NCBI RefSeq assembly: GCF_024436055.1
Contig: NZ_JANFNH010000019.1
Coordinates: 36,044 to 100,043 of the forward strand
From: Streptantibioticus rubrisoli
GTDB lineage: Bacteria; Actinomycetota; Actinomycetes; Streptomycetales; Streptomycetaceae
Reading direction: 5' to 3'
Length of the DNA stretch: 64,000 bases
Shown here: one piece after another, positions 19,193 to 28,746 of the stretch
How the letters are laid out: every line of letters begins with the position of its first letter
How positions within the stretch are numbered: position 1 is the stretch's first letter
The notes under the pieces: generated by a model
What the model saw: the letters and a program-made list of their open reading frames with translations, nothing else
The model's database searches: none
Told to the model about the DNA's origin: nothing
Position numbers and translations under genes: made by a program

Positions 19193-20588
19193 GCGAATCG
19201 TCGCGGGACTCCGGGAGTGGATCGCGACCGCCGCGCCGGGTGCGAAGCTGCCGTCCACTCGGTCGCTGGTGTCCCAGTACGCGGCAAGCCCGGTCACGGT
19301 GCAGAAGGCGCTTCGGGCTCTGGCGGCCCAGGGGATGGTGGAGAGCCGACCCGGCGTCGGGACCTTCGTCCGCGCGACCAGGGCGGCTCGCCCGAACGAC
19401 TACGGGTGGCAGACGGCGGCCCTCGGGTCACCGCGCAACCGCATTCCGCAGCTGTCACGGGCGTTGCGGACCTTCCCGAACGATGTGATCGCGTTGCACT
19501 CGGGCTACCCGGACCGGGAGCTGCTGCCCGAGCGCCTGGTGCGGACCGCCTTCACCCGGGCGGCTCGCAGCGATGCCACCGTCAACCGCCCGCCAGCCGC
19601 GGGGCTGCCGGAGCTGCAGGCCTGGTTCGCCACCGAACTCGGCTCGGTCACGTCGCCCGGTGCCATGCCTCCGGTAGCGAGCGACGTCACCGTCTTCCCC
19701 GGCAGTCAAAGCGGCCTCAGCACCGCGTTCCGAGCACTCGTCGGCGCAGGCCGCCCCCTGCTGGTGGAGTCGCCGACGTACTGGGGTGCGCTCCTCGCCG
19801 CAGCGCAGGCAGGCGTACAGGTCGTACCCATCCCCAGTAGCGCTCACGGGCCGGACCCGGACGAACTGGCGCGGGCCTTCGAGCAGACCGGAGCGCGAGC
19901 GTTCTACGCCCAACCCAACTTCGCCAACCCCACCGGCGCCCAGTGGTCAACCGAGCTCGGCAACCGGGTACTTGAAGTCGTTCGCGCGCACGGCGCGTTC
20001 CTGATCGAGGACGACTGGGCACACGACTTCGGCATCGAAGCAGCCCCGGTCCCGCTCGCCGCACGCGACGACGGGGGCCATGTGGTCCACCTACGGTCCC
20101 TGACCAAGAGCGTGTCACCGGCCGTTCGTATCGCCGGTCTCGTCGCCCGCGGCCCGGCCCGGACGCGGATCCTCGCCAGCGCCCAGGCCGAGTCCATGTA
20201 CGTCAGCGGCCTCCTGCAAGCGGTCGCCCTCGACGTGGTCACCCAGCCCGCCTGGCGCACACACCTGCGCAACCTCGGCCACCAACTCGCCACCCGCCGC
20301 GACCTTCTCGTCAACGCACTGCGGGACCACGTGCCTGGCGCGCGCCTGGAAGCAGTGCCCCGGGGAGGGCTGAACCTCTGGCTGCAACTGCCGGACACCA
20401 CTGACCTGCCGCGACTCGTCCGTGACTGCGAAACCGCGAGTGTCGTCATCGCCCCGGGCAATGAGTGGTTCCCGGCCGAACCGACCGGCGTGTACCTCCG
20501 GCTCAACTACGCCGGACCGAACCCCGGGGCGTTCCCCGACGGCGCACGCATCATCGGTCAGGCACTCGCGCAACAACAGGCCCAGTAG
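19173..20588 (+). CDS. MocR/PdxR-type GntR regulator with aminotransferase domain
   Basis: 471 residues from ATG 19173. Residues 5-72 are a GntR winged helix (LPSTRSLVSQYAASPVTVQKAL, GMVESRPGVGTFV). Residues 95-465 are a fold-type I aminotransferase domain: PGSQSGLSTAFRALV, ESPTYWGALLAAAQAG, FYAQPNFANPTGAQWS and SLTKSVSPAVRIAGLV, where the Lys of SLTKS is the PLP Schiff-base residue. Such proteins sense PLP or an aminated ligand. The divergent EamA transporter gene is the likely target. The start is fixed by the family N-terminus and by the absence of homology upstream. Confidence 0.9.
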   Translation: MHDDSSSRIVAGLREWIATAAPGAKLPSTRSLVSQYAASPVTVQKALRALAAQGMVESRPGVGTFVRATRAARPNDYGWQTAALGSPRNRIPQLSRALRTFPNDVIALHSGYPDRELLPERLVRTAFTRAARSDATVNRPPAAGLPELQAWFATELGSVTSPGAMPPVASDVTVFPGSQSGLSTAFRALVGAGRPLLVESPTYWGALLAAAQAGVQVVPIPSSAHGPDPDELARAFEQTGARAFYAQPNFANPTGAQWSTELGNRVLEVVRAHGAFLIEDDWAHDFGIEAAPVPLAARDDGGHVVHLRSLTKSVSPAVRIAGLVARGPARTRILASAQAESMYVSGLLQAVALDVVTQPAWRTHLRNLGHQLATRRDLLVNALRDHVPGARLEAVPRGGLNLWLQLPDTTDLPRLVRDCETASVVIAPGNEWFPAEPTGVYLRLNYAGPNPGAFPDGARIIGQALAQQQAQ

Positions 20589-20902
20589 CGGTGGACCGCT
20601 GCGGCTGCGGTGGTGAGCGGGTCCTGCCCACTGCTGGCTGTCGGCAGACCGGCGGCCCGCCGTTCGGTGGGCCGTATCGACGACATAGAGCTCGGCGATT
20701 TCTGAACCGATCGTCGCCCCCTGAACTCTTGTCGACTTCTGACCCCCTGATCGTCCCAAGCAAGCCCGCTCGCTCGCTCGCGTTCCATGACGCGCGCTCA
20801 CGTGCAGTGACTCCAGAGCGTTGGGGAACGCCCGCCTGATCACGCCCTGACGATTTCGGGACAGCTGAGGTGTGGGCTGCGCTTCACGGGTAGGCGAAGG
20901 GG
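20589..20902. other. Intergenic region, nothing recognised
   Basis: About 310 bases between the MocR gene and the ATPase-like gene. I see no gene or clear hairpin. A GAAGGGG purine run lies just before the next start (GTG 20903). Confidence 0.4.
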
Positions 20903-22801
20903 GTGGCTGGAAGTGCTGCGTCGCTGCTGAGCGTGCCGGTTCGGACGCTGGGCCGTCTGGCTCCGACGGATCAGGCGCGCGGCACGCTGTTGACTGTGAC
21001 CCGAGCAGGGACTGGCGGGATGGAAGCGCTCGGCAGGGCAGGCTTCCGTGCGACCGGGAGCGTTGCGACGATGGCCGCCAAGACGGCTGGCGGGGCGATG
21101 GCCGGGGTGACCAGGGCGGGGCTGCGCACCGCGGGAGGGACGGCGCGCATGGCGGTGTCGACGGCCCGGTACGGTGCCACGACGGCTGCGGGGATGCCTG
21201 GCCGCGCGGCGCGGGCTGGGCGCGCCCTGGTCGACTTTCATCCGCGGCGGCGCGCCCGTCGCGTCTGGACGGGGCATGACCGTGCGCACATCGAGGTACG
21301 GGGTCTTGAGCACGGAGGCCGCAGGCGGGAGCGGCTGGCCACAGGGGTGACCAGGTCGCTGCGGCGGCTGAACGGGGTGCGCTGGGCGGAGGTCAACGCC
21401 GTGACCGGTCAGGTGCTGCTGTCGTTCGACGAACGCCGGATCGGTGTCGACCGGTTGCTGGAGGCGGTCAGGTCCGCCGAGAAGGCACAGGGCGTCCAGG
21501 ACGATGAGTTCGCGTGGGCACAGCCCGTCACTCCGGGCGACGACGCGGCAGTCGCCGCCACGGCGATGGAACTGCTGGTCGACTGTGCCGCGGTATCCGC
21601 CGCGGCGGTGCTGCGGATCTTCCGTTTGCCATCGCTGCCCCGGGGAGTGCCCGCACTCGTGGCCGCGCTGGAGCTGGAACGGGAGCTGCGGGGGCCGTTG
21701 GTGCGTCGCATCGGACCGTTCGAGACCGACTTCCTGCTCTCGCTGGTGAGCACGACAGTCAACGGGCTGTCCGATGGGATCGGCATGCCAGCGGTCGACG
21801 CGGTCAACCGGATGCTGTTGCTCGGCGAGGCCAGGGCCCGACGTCAGGTGTGGGAGGGACGTGAGCGGGACCTGTGCCCGGGTCCGAACTGCGTGCCGCA
21901 CACCAGGCCGCCGAGGCACATGCGCGGCAGGGCCCGGCCGCCCGGCCCCGTCGAGCAGTGGGAGCAGTTGCTGGCGCCGTTCGCCCCGCTCACTGCGGCT
22001 TCGGTACTCGTGCTGACCGGTAGCCCTGGACGGGCGGCGGACGCGTTGCTCGCCGCCGTGCCGCGGGCCGCACGCTACGGCCGAGAGGGTTTCGCCTCGG
22101 CGGTCGGACGCGACCTGGCCCGGCGCGGCGTCGTACCGCTCGACCCGTCGGTGCTCCGCCTGCTCGACCTGGTCTCCGCCATCGTGATCGACTCCGACGT
22201 TCTCCTCGACGGCCAGCCAGTCGCCGAGCGCAGGCTCAACCCGCTGGCCGCCTCGGTACTGGTCGCGGCGCGCTCGGGCAGGGCGCGGGTCGTGCTCACC
22301 GATGACGACCGCATCGGGAATCTACTCTCGGCGGCCGACCAGATCACCGATCCCGCCGAGCCCCTCGCCGACCGGGTACGCGACCTGCAGCGGCAGGGCG
22401 AGGGCGTGCTGGCGGTCTCGGGCACGGACGCCGAGGCACTGGCCGCCGCGGATGTCGCCGTCGCGGTGCCCGAAACCCCCGGCGCCGAGGCCTCGTGGTC
22501 GGCGGACCTGGTCTGCGCGGCCGGCCTGGAGGACGTGTGGCGCATCCTGCGCGCGGTGGCGGCGGCCGACCCGGTCTCACAGCGCTCGGTACGGTGCGCG
22601 CTGGCGGGGTCCGCGTTCGGAACGCTGTTCGCCCTCGTCGGGAGGCGGCGAGGCATTACACACGCCATGACGCCTGTGCACACAGCAAGCCTGATCGCCC
22701 TACTGTGGGGGGCTACGACTGGCCGCCGCGCCACCCGAGGGCCTGCGCCCACTCCTGGCGTTTCGAGGAGCGCCAACCGGGAGGACACAAGCCGCCGCTG
22801 A
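20903..22801 (+). CDS. Degenerate half P-type ATPase (N-terminal module of a CtpI-like protein)
   Basis: 632 residues from GTG 20903. Residues 1-110 are a glycine/alanine-rich tail; residues 125-195 are an HMA-like fold (HIEVRGLEHGG, LRRLNGVRWAEVNAVTGQVL). Residues 360-570 follow the P-type ATPase P-domain but without catalytic residues: the DKTGT phosphorylation site reads VIDSDVLLDG (428-437) and the TGDGxND hinge reads VSGTDAEALAAADVAVAV (505-522). The end, AMTPVHTASLIALLWGA, corresponds in CtpI-type proteins of about 1,450 residues to the linker before the real ATPase half, which is missing here. It cannot transport ions alone. It is either a remnant or a stand-alone pseudo-ATPase. Confidence 0.7.
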   Translation: MAGSAASLLSVPVRTLGRLAPTDQARGTLLTVTRAGTGGMEALGRAGFRATGSVATMAAKTAGGAMAGVTRAGLRTAGGTARMAVSTARYGATTAAGMPGRAARAGRALVDFHPRRRARRVWTGHDRAHIEVRGLEHGGRRRERLATGVTRSLRRLNGVRWAEVNAVTGQVLLSFDERRIGVDRLLEAVRSAEKAQGVQDDEFAWAQPVTPGDDAAVAATAMELLVDCAAVSAAAVLRIFRLPSLPRGVPALVAALELERELRGPLVRRIGPFETDFLLSLVSTTVNGLSDGIGMPAVDAVNRMLLLGEARARRQVWEGRERDLCPGPNCVPHTRPPRHMRGRARPPGPVEQWEQLLAPFAPLTAASVLVLTGSPGRAADALLAAVPRAARYGREGFASAVGRDLARRGVVPLDPSVLRLLDLVSAIVIDSDVLLDGQPVAERRLNPLAASVLVAARSGRARVVLTDDDRIGNLLSAADQITDPAEPLADRVRDLQRQGEGVLAVSGTDAEALAAADVAVAVPETPGAEASWSADLVCAAGLEDVWRILRAVAAADPVSQRSVRCALAGSAFGTLFALVGRRRGITHAMTPVHTASLIALLWGATTGRRATRGPAPTPGVSRSANREDTSRR

Positions 22802-22952
22802 GCCCGTCTTTTCCTGTCGCCGCTAAACGCTTGCTTCCTGCCCGAACCTCATGACCAGCAACACCTAGGTCAGCGCGATCGACGAGGCCGAGGAGTCAGA
22901 GGGCGCCGGTACGTTCGTACCGCCGCGAGGAGGACAAGGCCGTTCTTCCCCG

Positions 22953-23285
22953 TCAAGCGGAGAAGAACCTCCTGCTAGCCCTACCTGACTCGCCGTCACC
23001 TCTGGCTCCCAATAGTGCTGCTCCCAAACGGGCGAAAGCTATCCAGGGGTGATGGGCGTGACACAGGACGATCCTCTCGCCTGCGCCTCCGACGACCGTT
23101 GCGCTGTGGAAGGTCCGGGGGTACGCCTGTTCCTCCACCTCACCCACTTTGCCTCCGGCGAGGCGGGCAGCGGCATACAGAGCGGCGCGGAACGCCCGCA
23201 AGTCAGTCTTCGGGAGCGGGCCCTCCTTCGTCGCCCCCCGCGGCAGCGCCTCTGTGACGGAGCACAGGATCAGACGAAGCCGCCT
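22953..23285 (-). pseudogene. Remnant of a small protein gene of unknown family
   Basis: The frame is open from an in-frame TGA at 23286-23288 to a stop at 22953 and has G/C-rich third positions up to about 23040. It reads like real protein: LCSVTEALPRGATKEGPLPK, FRAALYAAARLAGGKVGEVE, AYPRTFHSATVV, and GERIVLCHAHHPWIAFA. After that the third-position bias is lost, suggesting a frameshift near 23040. There is no ATG or GTG in frame before it; the first start codon is TTG 23201. I do not recognise the family. Likely a decayed gene. Confidence 0.4.
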
Positions 23286-23339
23286 TCATGTCCGCCGAAC
23301 CGCGAAAGCACTGATCAAGTTCGGGACGCGTTCGATGCC

Positions 23340-23365
23340 GGACCTTAAGCAAGGACCTTAAGCAA
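23340..23365. repeat. 13-bp perfect tandem duplication
   Basis: GGACCTTAAGCAA occurs twice with no gap (23340-23352 and 23353-23365). Each unit contains the palindrome CTTAAG, rare in such GC-rich DNA. It sits in the debris region upstream of the GT2 gene. Confidence 0.8.
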
Positions 23366-23730
23366 CAAGCTACTGTGATCCGGGTTTTCAGGCAGAGCTT
23401 CAGCGGGCGGATGTCGACGTCAGAGTCCGGCGGGGCGGCACGTCCACCGGGCCGGTGCTACCGGGCGGAAGGTTCCTCCCAACCACACGGGTCAGACTCG
23501 CGCCCGCCCCCTACCCGCGTCGGCCAACGCCTGTGCCCGCCCACCAAGTTCGGATCGCGGCCGGGGCACAGGATGGATCCGATGAACGTCTCCGGGTGGA
23601 TTGCGGGTAGCGGCGCGGAGGCCTCCACGGTGGCGTTGCAAGGCATGGACCGGCCACCGACCGTTGAGCCCTTGGCCATTGGTCCATGTCATGATCATGG
23701 GGCAGCCGATCCTCCAGGGGGACCATGCCC

Positions 23731-24462
23731 ATGCGAACCATCAGCGTCATCACCGCCGTACACAACGGCGGCCACCAGTTCCTCGGTGACGTCTACGAAT
23801 CCCTCCGCGAGCAAAAGCTACCGGACGACTGGCAATGGCAATGGTGTGTGCAGGAGGACGGCACATCCGGTATTCCCGCGAACAGCCTCCCCGATGACCC
23901 CAGGATCACGCTGGGCACAGGACTGCCAGCGCGCATCGCGGTGACGCGCACTCACGCCCTCGCCCGCGCGACAGGAGAACTGATCCGGACGCTGGACGCG
24001 GACGACATGCTGCTGCCGGGTGCGCTGGAGCGGGACATAGAGACGCTCGAACGCGTTCCGTGGTGCGTGTCCGCCTGCGTCGACCTCCATGAGGATGGCA
24101 GCACCGCACCCGGCCCCTACGATCCTCCGGGCGGCCCGGTGGAGCCCGGGCGTTTCTACCGTGAGGTGATGGAAGGCCGCCTGTCCGTCCAGGCGGTCAC
24201 ATTCGCCGCCCACCGGCGCCTAGTGCTCGCGCTGGGCGGCTGGCAGGCGTTGTCCGGAGCCGAGACCGTGGCCCTGCTCCTTGCCGCGGAAGCCGTGGCA
24301 CCCGGCGAGTTCATAGCGGAGCCGAGCGTGCTGTACCGCAAGCATCCCAACCAGACGACGGCGTCGGACCACTACTGGGAGCCGACTGAAGCGGCAACTC
24401 GAATAGAGGCCCTTTTGCAACGTGCCAGCGCGCTACGGGAGTTGGGCTGGGCGTGGCATTAG
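23731..24462 (+). CDS. Family 2 glycosyltransferase
   Basis: 243 residues. ATG 23731 is chosen over 23725 because GGGGGA (23717-23722) is 8 bases from the former and only 2 from the latter. The GT-A signature starts the protein: ISVITAVHNGGHQFLGDVYESL, followed by the DxD region TLDADDMLLPGAL (about 89-101), RIAVTRTHALARATGELI before it, and a C-terminal PSVLYRKHPNQTT typical of hyaluronan/LPS-type GT2 enzymes. It is soluble and not in an operon, so donor and acceptor are unknown. Confidence 0.85.
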   Translation: MRTISVITAVHNGGHQFLGDVYESLREQKLPDDWQWQWCVQEDGTSGIPANSLPDDPRITLGTGLPARIAVTRTHALARATGELIRTLDADDMLLPGALERDIETLERVPWCVSACVDLHEDGSTAPGPYDPPGGPVEPGRFYREVMEGRLSVQAVTFAAHRRLVLALGGWQALSGAETVALLLAAEAVAPGEFIAEPSVLYRKHPNQTTASDHYWEPTEAATRIEALLQRASALRELGWAWH

Positions 24463-24712
24463 CCGTGCCGTTCTCTCCTGGTCGTTCGCTGCTTCGCGCT
24501 CGTTCGCGGCTGTCCGCCACGCGGTGCCGCCGACCCGCACGGTCGCCCGGTGGCAGGGCGGTGGCGGCGCCCGGCGTGCGCCACGTCGAGCGCGGACCAG
24601 GCCTGCGGCCCGGTCGAGGGAGGAAAGTCTGCGAGGCGCCCGGGCATAGGCGAGCCCCGCCCCAGCAGGACGCGACTGTGCACGGCCGCCCGACACGTCC
24701 GAGTATTGAAGG

Positions 24713-25372
24713 GTGAGGGATGACTGCCACGGACGGCATGAGCCCGGCCCGGAGGACCTGGTAAGGGCCGCGTGCGCTGCTGGCGTAGCCGATGAGCACG
24801 TCCTCGAAGCGCTACGCCGTACCCCGCGAGCCGCCTTCGTCCCCGCCACCCACCAGGCCATGGCGTACCAGGACGTGCCGGTCCCCCTCCCCCACAGCCA
24901 GGTGACCACCCAACCTTCGCTCACCGCGCAGATGGTCGCGGCCTTGCAACTCACCGGCACCGAACACGTGCTGGAGGTCGGCACAGGCTATGGGTTCCAA
25001 ACCGCGCTCCTCGGCTGCCTCGCGGCCGAGGTCGTCAGCGTGGAGCGGTGGCCGGACATGGCCGAAGAGGCCCGCCGCGCCCTGGCCGGGCAGGGCCTGG
25101 AGAACGTCGAGATCATCGTCGGCGACGGCACGCTCGGCGTGGCGGCCCGCGCTCCGTACGACGCCATTGTCGTTTCTGCCGCCTTCCCGCATGTACCGCC
25201 GCCGTTGGTCGAGCAGCTTCGGATCGGCGGACGGCTCGTTCAGCCGATAGGGCCGGGAGGCCAGGAGGCGGTCGAGCGGTACGAGCGCGGTGCGCACGGC
25301 CTGGGATCTCCGCGGTTCATCACCTCGGCGTGCTTCGTACGCCTCTATGGTGAGCACGGCTACCCGCCATGA
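24713..25372 (+). CDS. Protein-L-isoaspartate O-methyltransferase-like SAM methyltransferase
   Basis: 219 residues. The PCMT pattern is complete: RTPRAAFVPATHQAMAYQD, TTQPSLTAQMVAAL (the QPS substrate loop), SAM motif I VLEVGTGYGFQTALLG (86-101), VVSVERWPDMAEEARRAL, DGTLGVAARAPYDAIVVSAA and IGGRLVQPIG. These enzymes methylate isoaspartyl residues to repair aged proteins. The GTG start at 24713 has a poor RBS; the beginning is uncertain by perhaps 10-20 codons. It stands alone. Confidence 0.85.
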   Translation: MRDDCHGRHEPGPEDLVRAACAAGVADEHVLEALRRTPRAAFVPATHQAMAYQDVPVPLPHSQVTTQPSLTAQMVAALQLTGTEHVLEVGTGYGFQTALLGCLAAEVVSVERWPDMAEEARRALAGQGLENVEIIVGDGTLGVAARAPYDAIVVSAAFPHVPPPLVEQLRIGGRLVQPIGPGGQEAVERYERGAHGLGSPRFITSACFVRLYGEHGYPP

Positions 25373-25602
25373 ACAGGCCGCGTGCAACACACGACAGCCG
25401 CCTGCTGCTCCGCCACCGTGGTCGGGTGGTTCTGATGCCGCTCGCATCCTCACACCTCCGCCAAGCATCGGGGCTGGGCAGCGATCAGCTGTGCAGCGAT
25501 CCCAAATCAACTCCGCGTCCGATGAAGGGCGTTGGATGCGGGGCTTGCAACGGGCGTTGCGAGAGCGCCGATCGCGATGCGTCATGCGTAAGGTGGTGAA
25601 CC

Positions 25603-26001
25603 ATGGCTGGCGAAAGTGATCTGCAGAAGTTGCTGAGCGGCATGCGCCCTGAGCTGAATCCGGGCCGGTATGTGTTCACCACGGTCGAGGGCCGAGTGCC
25701 GTCCGGCGTCCCCCCTGTGGTCACGGTTGCAGAGCAGGAGGGGCTGACCGTGGTCGCCCACCAGGAAGAAGCGGATGCGGCTGGGTTGGCGTACGACTAC
25801 GTATCCGGGTGGATCACATTGCGTATCCACTCCGCGCTTGAGGCGGTCGGGTTGACCGCCGCAGTCTCGAAGGAACTAGCTGCCGCCGGTCTGAGCTGCA
25901 ACGTCGTGGCCGGGTTCCACCACGACCACCTGTTCGTGCCCTACGAGAACGCCGACGAGGCGGTAGCCATCCTGGAGACTCTGGCGCGGCGCTCCTCCTG
26001 A
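25603..26001 (+). CDS. ACT-domain protein (two tandem ACT modules)
   Basis: 132 residues from ATG 25603. Two ACT-like halves are visible: GRYVFTTVEG followed by GLTVVAHQEEADAAGL, then WITLRIHSALEAVGLTAAVS followed by AAAGLSCNVVAGFHHDHLFV and ENADEAVAILETL. Small stand-alone ACT proteins bind amino acids and are common near biosynthetic genes; no pathway neighbour is present here. Function unknown beyond likely amino-acid sensing. Confidence 0.85.
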   Translation: MAGESDLQKLLSGMRPELNPGRYVFTTVEGRVPSGVPPVVTVAEQEGLTVVAHQEEADAAGLAYDYVSGWITLRIHSALEAVGLTAAVSKELAAAGLSCNVVAGFHHDHLFVPYENADEAVAILETLARRSS

Positions 26002-26154
26002 CCCGCCGTGCGCCGGATGGGCTGTCGAGGGGCGGCTGCTGGAGAGATGTCCAGCAGCGCAGGAGTGACAGGGAACCGAACACAGCACCCGCGGCAGGCA
26101 CCATCACGGCGGCCGTCCCGCTGCGGCGCTTGCCCTCCTCCATATGCTGGTCCC

Positions 26155-26634
26155 ATGGCCGACACACACAGCTATCAAGTCACGGTCGAGTGGACGGGCA
26201 ACCTCGGTTCGGGAACCGGCAGTTACCGCTCATACAGCCGCGATCACGAGATCCTGGCAGACGGCAAGACGCCGATCGCTGCCTCATCCGATCCGGCCTT
26301 CCGTGGTGACCGGAAGCGCTGGAACCCGGAGGAGTTGCTGGTTGCGTCCGTCGCCCAGTGCCACATGCTCTGGTATCTCCACCTCTGCGCCACCGACGGC
26401 GTGGTCGTCGTTGACTACGAGGATCGCGCTCACGGGGTCATGACCATGGACGAGAGCGGCGGGGGCGGCCAGATCACAGAGGTTGTTCTGAGTCCTGAGG
26501 TGACCGTCACTGACCCATCGATGGTGGAGAAGGCTCTCGCGCTCCACGGTGATGTGCACTCGGTGTGTTTCATCGCCCGGTCGGTGAACTTTCCCATCCG
26601 CCACAGCCCTGTGATCCGGGTTCAACGCGACTGA
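26155..26634 (+). CDS. OsmC-family peroxiredoxin-like protein
   Basis: 159 residues from ATG 26155. It has the YhfA/OsmC layout: HSYQVTVEWTGNLGSGTGSY at the N-terminus, WNPEELLVASVAQCHML with resolving Cys 69, and HGDVHSVCFIARSVNFP with Cys 138. The paired cysteines reduce organic hydroperoxides. The start coincides with the usual family N-terminus, and no homology exists upstream. Confidence 0.9.
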   Translation: MADTHSYQVTVEWTGNLGSGTGSYRSYSRDHEILADGKTPIAASSDPAFRGDRKRWNPEELLVASVAQCHMLWYLHLCATDGVVVVDYEDRAHGVMTMDESGGGGQITEVVLSPEVTVTDPSMVEKALALHGDVHSVCFIARSVNFPIRHSPVIRVQRD

Positions 26635-27032
26635 GGCGTGTTGCCGAAGGGACCACGCCACGCAGAAGTCGTTGCGTGCTGGCAGCTTCTCACCGGCGTT
26701 TACCCTCGGGCACGTCATCGAAAGACAGCCGCCGCCCGCGGTCGATCCCACCTGCTTCGAGGACGATCACTCCCATGACTGCCGTCGACCCCTTCGGCTC
26801 TAGCCACCTCCCTTGAGTCCTGGACCTCTGCTGGAACGAGGGGTGGTTCACCTCCCCGCCAATCCGGAACTCGCAAGGCCAGCCTGACCGCACCAGGCGT
26901 GCTGGCGCTCGTCGCGGTCGATGGCAGGCGGGTTGTCGGCTACGAAAGACGGGCGCTGGCCTCGATTCGTCTGTACGCCCTCGCTACGCGCAGGCGTACC
27001 AGTGGATCGGCCGACCGCACCGCCCCATGGGC
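26635..27032. other. Intergenic region between convergent genes
   Basis: About 400 bases between the OsmC gene and the end of the MFS gene. No gene is recognised. A 28-codon ATG frame with coding-like bases exists on the - strand (26690-26776) but has no family resemblance. Confidence 0.4.
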
Positions 27033-28526
27033 TCACCGCCCGCTGGATCGACGGCGAAGTGACGCGGGTGTGAGGCGCGCCTGCGCTTCGTACAGGTGGA
27101 TGATCTCGTCGACCGAGAGCCCCTTCGTCTCCGGCAAGAACATGTAGATGAAGCCGACCGCCATGACGGCCAGGCCCGAGAAGCAGACCAGCACCCAGGC
27201 CAGGCCGATCCCGCTCTGCCAGGTGGGGAACACCTCGATGACGGCGAAGTTCGCCAGCCAGTCCACAGCCGCCCCGATAGCGGCCGCGCGGCCGCGTACC
27301 GCTGTCGGGAACGTCTCGCCCTGGATGAGCCACCCTGTGCCGCCGACACCCACCGCGAAGGAGGCGATGAACAGATTGAGCCCGACCATCACCACGATGA
27401 TCTGCGCCGTACCGTGCAGACGCCCCAGTCCGAAAGCGGCGATCAGGGCTGATACCGCCATACCACTGTAGCCGCCCATCGACATCAGGCGGCGGCCGAG
27501 CCGGTCGATGTACTTGAACCCGAAGTACGTCGCACCGACGTTGAGCGCCGACATGATCGCGGTGACCTCCACCCCGGCGATCGCCGAGTCCACCGTCGCT
27601 CCGTGGCCGCCCGACTGGAACAGCGGTGCCAGCACGTGTGGGCCGTAGTAGAGCGGCACGTTGATGCCGGTGATCTGCTGGAAGGTGAAGAACCCGCAGA
27701 TCACCACCAGCGCCCGGCGCACTCCCGGAGTCCAGTCGCTGATCCGGGCGTCTCCCTTGCGGGCCTGCTCCTCCACACGCAGTTGCGCCGCCGTACGTTC
27801 CACCTGCTCGATCGTCACCTCGACGCCCAGTTGCCCCATGGCCTTCTTGACGCCGGCGTAGCGCCCCTTCTCCAGCAGCCACCGCGGTGACTCGGGCATC
27901 CTCGTACGCAGTACCAGCCCGACAAATGCCGGGACGGCTCCCAGGCCGAAGATGAGCCGCCAGTCGATCCCGTAGGCGCGGTCAGGCAGGGATCGAAGGA
28001 GCACGAGGGCGACGATGTACGAGATGAGAATGCCAACGGTGATCATCCACTGCTGGAGCATGCTGAGCGCTCCGCGCCGGTCCGCCGGGGCGTATTCAGC
28101 GATGTAGGCGGTGGCGATCGCGGAGTCCGCGCCGATGGCCAGGCCGATCAGCGTACGGGCGGCGATGAGGACCCAGGCATGCCAGGTCACCGCCGACAGC
28201 AGCGCCCCCAGAGTGTAGATGCCCGCATCCGCGATGAGCAGCGATTTGCGGCCGAACAGGTCGGTCAGCGGCCCTGCCAACAGTGCCCCGACCGCCGCTC
28301 CAACCGATGCCCCGGCCACCAGGTAGCCGAGCGCGAAGCCGGTGAGGTGGTACGGGACGAAGCTGAGGGCGGAGCCGATGTTCGCCGTGTCGTAGCCGAA
28401 CAGGAATCCGCCAAGGGTGGCAAGGAGCGTCAACGACCAGTAGAACGACGTCGGTGGGCGCTGGTCCAGCAACGCCAGTACGTTCTGACTGTCGCCGGAC
28501 TGCTCCCCTTCGGTATGAACGCTCAC
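27033..28526 (-). CDS. MFS sugar porter family transporter
   Basis: 497 residues from GTG 28526 with GGGAG about 7 bases upstream. Twelve TM helices with sugar-porter signatures: GYDTANIGSAL in TM1, DLFGRKSLLI between TM2 and TM3, TYPESPRW-like RMPESPRWLLEKGRY after TM6, QQITGINVPLYYGP in TM7, IDRLGRRLM in the middle loop and FLPETKGLSVDEI at the end. It probably imports a monosaccharide or inositol-type solute with H+. It is divergent from no gene directly; a 220-base leader region separates it from the DUF5995 gene behind it. Confidence 0.9.
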   Translation of the reverse strand: MSVHTEGEQSGDSQNVLALLDQRPPTSFYWSLTLLATLGGFLFGYDTANIGSALSFVPYHLTGFALGYLVAGASVGAAVGALLAGPLTDLFGRKSLLIADAGIYTLGALLSAVTWHAWVLIAARTLIGLAIGADSAIATAYIAEYAPADRRGALSMLQQWMITVGILISYIVALVLLRSLPDRAYGIDWRLIFGLGAVPAFVGLVLRTRMPESPRWLLEKGRYAGVKKAMGQLGVEVTIEQVERTAAQLRVEEQARKGDARISDWTPGVRRALVVICGFFTFQQITGINVPLYYGPHVLAPLFQSGGHGATVDSAIAGVEVTAIMSALNVGATYFGFKYIDRLGRRLMSMGGYSGMAVSALIAAFGLGRLHGTAQIIVVMVGLNLFIASFAVGVGGTGWLIQGETFPTAVRGRAAAIGAAVDWLANFAVIEVFPTWQSGIGLAWVLVCFSGLAVMAVGFIYMFLPETKGLSVDEIIHLYEAQARLTPASLRRRSSGR

Positions 28527-28746
28527 AAGACAACTCCCGTATCACCTTCCTGACATCAGGAGTCCCAGAGGACGGGAAGCCATGCCGAGTGTCACCCGCA
28601 CGTACTGCAAAGCAGGCGCAGACGGCGGTCGGTACGGCATACGATTCGCTTCCTCTCAGGAAACGGCCTGCGAGGGCGGAAGCGCTGGAAGGCCGATAGA
28701 AAATGAGCTTGCGTCGGTCTCCTTGCCACCAGGCGGTGGCCACGGT

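Larger units (their letters stand above)
22802..23730. other. Gene-poor stretch with debris
   Basis: About 930 bases after the truncated ATPase. No intact gene is seen. It holds a coding-like remnant on the - strand (22953-23285), a perfect 13-bp tandem repeat (23340-23365), and the promoter and RBS of the GT2 gene (GGGGGA at 23717-23722). The missing C-terminal half of the ATPase is not here in any frame I checked. Confidence 0.5.

Noticed and set aside
26690..26776. 28-codon ATG frame MGVIVLEAGGIDRGRRLSFD...
   Set aside because: Coding-like composition but too short and without relatives; not enough to call a gene.
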